Shown piece after piece: positions 23,901-24,495 of a stretch of 24,495 nucleotides of DNA; positions within the stretch are counted from its first letter, which is position 1; each line of letters starts with the position of its first letter. A program made the translations under genes and the position numbers. The stretch is from Lingula anatina (taxonomy: Eukaryota > Brachiopoda > Lingulata > Lingulida > Lingulidae): the NCBI RefSeq assembly GCF_001039355.2, contig NW_019773740.1, positions 18,841 to 43,335 of the forward strand. Direction: 5' to 3'. The notes beneath the pieces are model-generated. The model was not told the DNA's origin. It saw only the letters and a list, made by a program, of their open reading frames with translations, and did no database searches.

Positions 23901-24025
23901 AAAGTGGAAGGACATGCGGGGTTACCCGAGAGCATTGACGGGGACCTTACGGTTAAAGTTCCACTTACAAGTATCTCTAAAACATGGAAAGTGTTTAGCA
24001 TACCTGGAAAACATTACGATGGAAA
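10178..24025 (+). CDS. Secreted strand-rich protein with furin-type site, 11-exon model, family unknown
   Basis: Exons: 10178-10201, 10672-10906, 13617-13817, 14049-14307, 14627-14777, 15213-15404, 20940-21103, 21726-21876, 22434-22532, 23093-23288, 23797-24025. All introns are GT-AG and phases join throughout. The product, about 630 residues, begins with a signal peptide split across exons 1 and 2 (MNSIVTLL then FFVSCVSTSA, cleavage likely after Ala 18), so it enters the secretory pathway. An acidic Glu/Ser-rich linker (exon 3) follows, then an NET glycosylation site (exon 4), an RHARQKR furin-type site (exon 6), and from exon 7 on mainly alternating hydrophobic beta-strand patterns with few cysteines. 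Exon 8 holds a CIPIWAGICIPVG core and exon 10 a basic amphipathic helix. The two uncertain points are the frame of exon 5 and the 3' end: an in-frame TGA follows at 24027, but it overlaps a good gtgagt donor and no polyA signal is seen to 24495. The vWA gene at 16257-18775 sits antisense in the exon 6-7 intron. I do not recognise the family. Confidence 0.72.
10672..10906 (+). CDS. Exon 2 of the large secreted-protein gene
   Basis: Acceptor atatttcag, phase 0; donor CTTG-gtgagt, phase 1. It supplies the rest of the signal peptide (FFVSCVSTSA) and the mature N-terminus IPSVVLRPEVKL, with one cysteine in YACPSDG. The strand-rich pattern continues to HKISHSASL. Confidence 0.8.
12117..12404. repeat. 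Diverged tandem duplication of about 105-bp units
   Basis: The segment from CCAACATTTCC (near 12117) to GTGAAAACAT (near 12222) recurs from CCAACATTCCC (near 12297) to GTGCAAACAT (near 12406). Internal landmarks keep their order (TTATCAAA, ACTGAA, TGAATTGAAAGA). The units start about 180 bp apart. Confidence 0.65.
13523..13563. repeat. (TC)n microsatellite before exon 3
   Basis: About 20 TC units end some 53 bp upstream of the exon 3 acceptor, forming a very long pyrimidine tract that may help or compete in splice-site choice. Confidence 0.92.
13617..13817 (+). CDS. Exon 3 of the large secreted-protein gene (acidic linker)
   Basis: Acceptor gatttcag, phase 1; donor AAAG-gtgtgg, phase 1. It encodes TYGVFLGKIAEL, then an acidic stretch rich in Glu, Ser and Pro that is probably disordered, then an NTT glycosylation site close to its end. 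Confidence 0.78.
13837..13900. repeat. (ATATT)n pentanucleotide microsatellite
   Basis: About 12 to 13 perfect units begin only 19 bp after the exon 3 donor. Confidence 0.95.
14049..14307 (+). CDS. Exon 4 of the large secreted-protein gene
   Basis: Acceptor ttcttag, phase 1; donor TTTCG-gtacga, phase 2. It encodes RSKVWKCAGHVYQ, an NET glycosylation site, FYLVIPRRES and two cysteines (KCAG, LLCGN). The same frame stays open past this donor to 14500. Alternative phase-1 donors exist after 14354 (gtatat) and 14366 (gtatac), which would fit the other reading of exon 5. Confidence 0.68.
14627..14777 (+). CDS. Exon 5 of the large secreted-protein gene, reading frame uncertain
   Basis: Acceptor tatttag; donor AAAG-gtagac. 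With the exon 4 donor at 14307 the frame reads RINEIRRGLQYT to EFAAK and joins exon 6 at 15213 in phase 0. The other open frame, LMKFGEAYNIPLALVEME to YLGDPPKNLLQ, looks more protein-like and has higher G+C at third positions. It needs a phase-1 upstream donor (14354 or 14366) and an exon 6 acceptor 11 bp further on (exon from 15224). I think the second frame is at least as likely. Confidence 0.6.
15213..15404 (+). CDS. Exon 6 of the large secreted-protein gene (furin-type site)
   Basis: Acceptor ttcactaag, or an alternative AG at 15222-15223; donor AAG-gtaagc, phase 0. It encodes SFQKDGYNFFEV, strands such as GGEVTVAST, then RHARQKR, a match to the R-x-K-R furin consensus, followed by TTFTAGKRFKATFPVTLGK. 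Confidence 0.78.
15953..16009. repeat. (AT)n(GA)n compound microsatellite
   Basis: About 10 AT units switch directly to about 18 GA units. Confidence 0.93.
16101..16106 (-). promoter_or_regulatory. Polyadenylation signal AATAAA of the vWA gene
   Basis: On the minus strand, AATAAA lies about 150 bp beyond the vWA stop codon at 16257. This supports 16417-16257 as the terminal exon. Confidence 0.5.
16257..16417 (-). CDS. vWA gene exon 5 (terminal)
   Basis: Acceptor atttccag, phase 1; stop TAA at 16259-16257. It encodes WTICVVSIGSHGDVYGIDDI, completing the last strand and helix of the vWA fold, and a short polar tail. Confidence 0.85.
16257..18775 (-). CDS. Secreted single vWA-domain protein (matrilin/collagen-VI-type A domain), nested gene
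   Basis: Five exons on the minus strand: 18775-18691, 18346-18177, 17396-17237, 17076-16921, 16417-16257. They join in phases 1, 0, 1, 1 with GT-AG introns and give about 243 residues. Residues 1-23 are a signal peptide (MKRFCALILTAALLLNEWCVVNS). One vWA domain follows: first strand DIVFVLDSSSSI with the MIDAS D-x-S-x-S, then GTRVGALTFATDVEREF, the KGATNIKLAL loop with the MIDAS Thr, IWLLTDTMSNLGDP with the MIDAS Asp, and a final ICVVSIGSHGD strand and FGSFTEYAKVA helix. All metal-site residues are present, so metal-dependent ligand binding is expected, as in matrilins and collagen VI A domains. No other domain is attached. The whole gene lies inside the intron between exons 6 and 7 of the plus-strand secreted-protein gene. 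A TATA box sits 48 bp upstream of the ATG. Confidence 0.88.
16499..16524. repeat. (AT)n microsatellite in vWA intron 4
   Basis: About 13 AT units within the last intron of the nested vWA gene. Confidence 0.9.
16921..17076 (-). CDS. vWA gene exon 4 (MIDAS Thr and Asp loops)
   Basis: Acceptor tcttttcaag, phase 1; donor CAAG-gttagt, phase 1. It encodes KGATNIKLALETAQLMF and IWLLTDTMSNLGDPRPRA. Reading through the donor gives an immediate TAG, so this could be a terminal exon in an alternative transcript, but that would cut the vWA fold short. Confidence 0.85.
17136..17222. repeat. (GA)n-rich tract in vWA intron 3
   Basis: Two GA runs (about 17136-17161 and 17206-17222) fill much of the 160-bp intron between vWA exons 3 and 4. 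On the transcript strand they are pyrimidine-rich. Confidence 0.88.
17237..17396 (-). CDS. vWA gene exon 3
   Basis: Acceptor atttctcag, phase 0; donor AGAA-gtaaga, phase 1. It encodes MIAEFIDRHCPIAPDG, the second core strand RVGALTFATD and the helix LATVKAYIDAI. Confidence 0.88.
17588..17833. mobile_element. Palindromic (foldback/MITE-like) element, copy 2
   Basis: The left arm 17641-17696 (with TAAGCGGCTAAGATGTCTG and GCCTACTGAAGCT) is repeated inverted as the right arm 17722-17780 (with GAAGCTTCAGTAGGC and CAGACATCTAAGCCGC). The centre is an AATTAATTAAT core, and the outer parts also pair, imperfectly, to about 17588 and 17833. It has no coding capacity. Block order and sequence match the element at 2775-2996, so these are two members of one family. 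It lies in intron 2 of the vWA gene. Confidence 0.75.
18177..18346 (-). CDS. vWA gene exon 2 (MIDAS D-x-S-x-S)
   Basis: Acceptor ttaaaaag, phase 1; donor AAAG-gtaaga, phase 0. It encodes a Thr/Ser-rich spacer, a helix ASQLSDILKKIV and the first core strand of the vWA fold with DSSSS. Confidence 0.88.
18691..18775 (-). CDS. vWA gene exon 1 (signal peptide)
   Basis: ATG at 18775; donor AATG-gtaagt, phase 1. It encodes the hydrophobic leader and the first mature residues IPRGN. A longer open frame upstream is ignored because the TATA box lies within it. Confidence 0.85.
18823..18831 (-). promoter_or_regulatory. TATA box of the vWA gene
   Basis: TATATAAAA on the minus strand, 48 bp upstream of the vWA start codon. 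A start site about 30 bp downstream would leave a 5' UTR of roughly 20 nt before any 5' intron. Confidence 0.55.
18832..19627. other. Upstream region of the vWA gene within the host intron
   Basis: No gene is supported. A short direct repeat of about 20 bp beginning AATGAACACG occurs near 19253 and 19333. Promoter elements of the nested gene are expected near the left end. Confidence 0.45.
19628..20249 (-). mobile_element. Internally deleted Tc1/mariner element with intact TIRs
   Basis: Inverted repeats of about 70 to 80 bp bound the element. The left begins CTTACAGGATTAATCGTTC at 19628, and the right, read inverted from 20249, begins CTTACTTGATTAATCGTTC. Both continue with AAAATAGCGGTGAAA, giving about five mismatches in the first 50 bp. 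Between them lies the 3' end of a Tc1/mariner transposase on the minus strand. At 622 bp the element lacks most of a normal 1.2 to 1.8 kb transposon. TA target duplications are not clear. Confidence 0.78.
19834..20140 (-). pseudogene. Tc1/mariner transposase, C-terminal remnant
   Basis: On the minus strand LNPDINPTDHLWHELE corresponds to the conserved SPDLNPIEHLWDELE block around the third catalytic acidic residue. Downstream, in other frames, come RQVLYKECGTISHKTG and VIAVRGRHTRQTRGL then TAA, matching the usual end of Tc1 transposases. At least two frameshifts separate these pieces and the N-terminal DNA-binding and first DDE residues are missing, so it is inactive. Confidence 0.78.
20381..20721. 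mobile_element. Candidate short TIR (MITE-like) element
   Basis: TTAAAGGGATAATAACT at 20381-20397 is repeated inverted at 20705-20721, a perfect 17-bp match 341 bp apart end to end. An 18-bp perfect palindrome, TAATCTCTTAAGAGATTA, lies near the centre at 20554-20571. No coding capacity and no clear target duplication. Confidence 0.5.
20844..20922. repeat. (TA)n microsatellite before exon 7
   Basis: About 39 TA units end 17 bp upstream of the exon 7 acceptor of the large plus-strand gene, taking the place where a branch point and pyrimidine tract are expected. Confidence 0.95.
20940..21103 (+). CDS. Exon 7 of the large secreted-protein gene
   Basis: Acceptor tctctccag, phase 0; donor TGCAG-gtatgc, phase 2. 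It encodes alternating strands VPCGTFTASAKAIFRAYP, RVSITLRW and SSVTLRVTLRLDFKC, with two cysteines that could pair. Confidence 0.82.
21428..21449. repeat. Poly-A tract in intron 7
   Basis: About 22 A residues in the intron between exons 7 and 8; the rest of that intron (21104-21725) shows nothing recognisable. Confidence 0.85.
21726..21876 (+). CDS. Exon 8 of the large secreted-protein gene
   Basis: Acceptor gcgtttcag, phase 2; donor CACAG-gtaggt, phase 0. It encodes VSYTGPKKAKFNHP, then a hydrophobic core LCIPIWAGICIPVGILAD and strand LKVKYVLEAQ. The core is too polar-flanked and proline-rich for a confident membrane segment. Confidence 0.82.
22434..22532 (+). CDS. Exon 9 of the large secreted-protein gene
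   Basis: Acceptor atattcag, phase 0; donor GAT-gtaagt, phase 0. It encodes 33 residues rich in Ser and Gly (GKGFAELSLERTGSVDMSAG, then WSSTSGVFSSGPD), typical of turns between strands. Confidence 0.8.
22892..22962. repeat. Direct repeat, two 27-bp units 44 bp apart
   Basis: TTTTTTCACACTGATCAAAT at 22892 and TTTTTTCACACTGACCAAAT at 22936 begin two 27-bp copies differing at two positions, inside intron 9. Confidence 0.75.
23093..23288 (+). CDS. Exon 10 of the large secreted-protein gene
   Basis: Acceptor ttctctcag, phase 0; donor CAAC-gtaaga, phase 1. It encodes FTLSSPAPKLSGGL, strand FASATLTVTPALKVHV, then a strongly basic amphipathic segment LKTIARFLRAAGWWIRKVL that is unlike the rest of the protein. 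Confidence 0.82.
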
Positions 24026-24029
24026 GTGA
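23797..24029 (+). CDS. Exon 11 of the large secreted-protein gene, 3' end uncertain
   Basis: Acceptor aattttacag, phase 1. It encodes RIQPILEFVVSAPLVGRAKV, a CPNDC pair, acidic loops and strands DLTVKVPL and KTWKVFSI. It either ends at TGA 24027-24029 or splices after 24025 at GGAAA-gtgagt in phase 2. The lack of a polyA signal up to 24495 favours continuation beyond the window. Confidence 0.75.
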
Positions 24030-24169
24030 GTGGCCTCTTAGAAATGTCTTTTTGTTATTAATTGATATACCGGTGTGACAGGAACGGTAGTCCACCAGGA
24101 ACCGTAGTCTTTGTACAGGTGGCATCCGTCCCATGTACTAACCCCAATACTACGACGACTATCCTTGAC

Positions 24170-24320
24170 CTGGCCCCCGTTTCACAAAGAATCTTAAATC
24201 CGTAGACGTCTTACTCGAGCTGGGTGGCCTAGCTAGGTCGACTTAGCTGAAGTCGACTTGGAGTGTTTCACAAAGAATCTAACGTCTTAGCTTGGCGTGC
24301 TTACCGTAGTCGACGCGCAC
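24170..24320. repeat. Likely interspersed-repeat fragment with internal GTTTCACAAAGAATCT duplication
   Basis: GTTTCACAAAGAATCT occurs at 24179-24194 and again at 24265-24280, 86 bp apart. Between them lie several short GTCGAC-containing inverted motifs. A C-rich string followed by GTTTCACAAAG has the look of a repeat end, but I cannot assign a family. Confidence 0.45.
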
Positions 24321-24495
24321 GAGAAACTCTTCAAGAAAAGGAGGTGTAAAATTGCAAAAGTTTCACAAGACATGACGTTTCATGGCCTCTTTCGGCCGAG
24401 AACGATCGTTTATCAACGATAAAAGTCAGCCAAAACACAAACAAAGTTTGTTTTTGAACTTTATTGATTAGTTTAACTTCAATACAACTTCAAAG
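24321..24495. other. Window end, no gene seen
   Basis: AT-rich sequence with a CGATCGTTTATCAACGAT near-palindrome at about 24402. No exon of the large gene is evident. Confidence 0.4.

Overview
The window looks like metazoan nuclear DNA, most likely from a lophotrochozoan and plausibly a marine mollusc. The evidence is GT-AG introns, AATAAA polyadenylation signals, dense microsatellites ((AT)n, (GA)n, (ATT)n and an ATATT pentamer), small palindromic and TIR elements, an intronless NHL-repeat gene, and a secreted single-domain vWA protein. The assignment is inferred from style and gene content, not from a search. No prokaryotic, viral, CRISPR or rRNA signature was seen.

Layout. (1) 386-1330 (+): an intact, apparently single-exon NHL-repeat protein with a polyA signal about 100 bp after its stop. 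(2) About 2290-3330 and 6302-7125 (-): two diverged copies of a small two-exon gene whose product resembles the 3CxxC zinc-finger (receptor-transporting-protein-like) family. The 6.3-7.0 kb copy is open throughout. The 2.3-3.2 kb copy is eroded by a microsatellite and carries a palindromic element in its intron. (3) 7.1-10.2 kb: no convincing gene, but a strong G-quadruplex candidate at 8139-8170. (4) 10178-about 24025 (+): an 11-exon gene for a secreted, strand-rich protein of about 630 residues with a signal peptide and a furin-type site. I do not recognise its family, and its 3' end may lie beyond the window. (5) 16257-18775 (-): a complete five-exon gene for a secreted vWA-domain protein, nested antisense inside the 5.5-kb intron between exons 6 and 7 of that gene. 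The same intron holds an internally deleted Tc1/mariner element with preserved TIRs (19628-20249), a separate candidate TIR element of about 340 bp (20381-20721), and, inside a vWA-gene intron, a second copy of the palindromic element found at 2.8 kb.

The vWA gene and its host gene both encode predicted secreted proteins and overlap head-to-tail on opposite strands, so antisense interplay is possible. Nothing in the sequence shows that they act in one pathway. Splice models were made by eye from GT-AG sites and reading-frame phase. The weakest link is the frame of exon 5 of the large gene (14627-14777), where two phase-compatible solutions exist.
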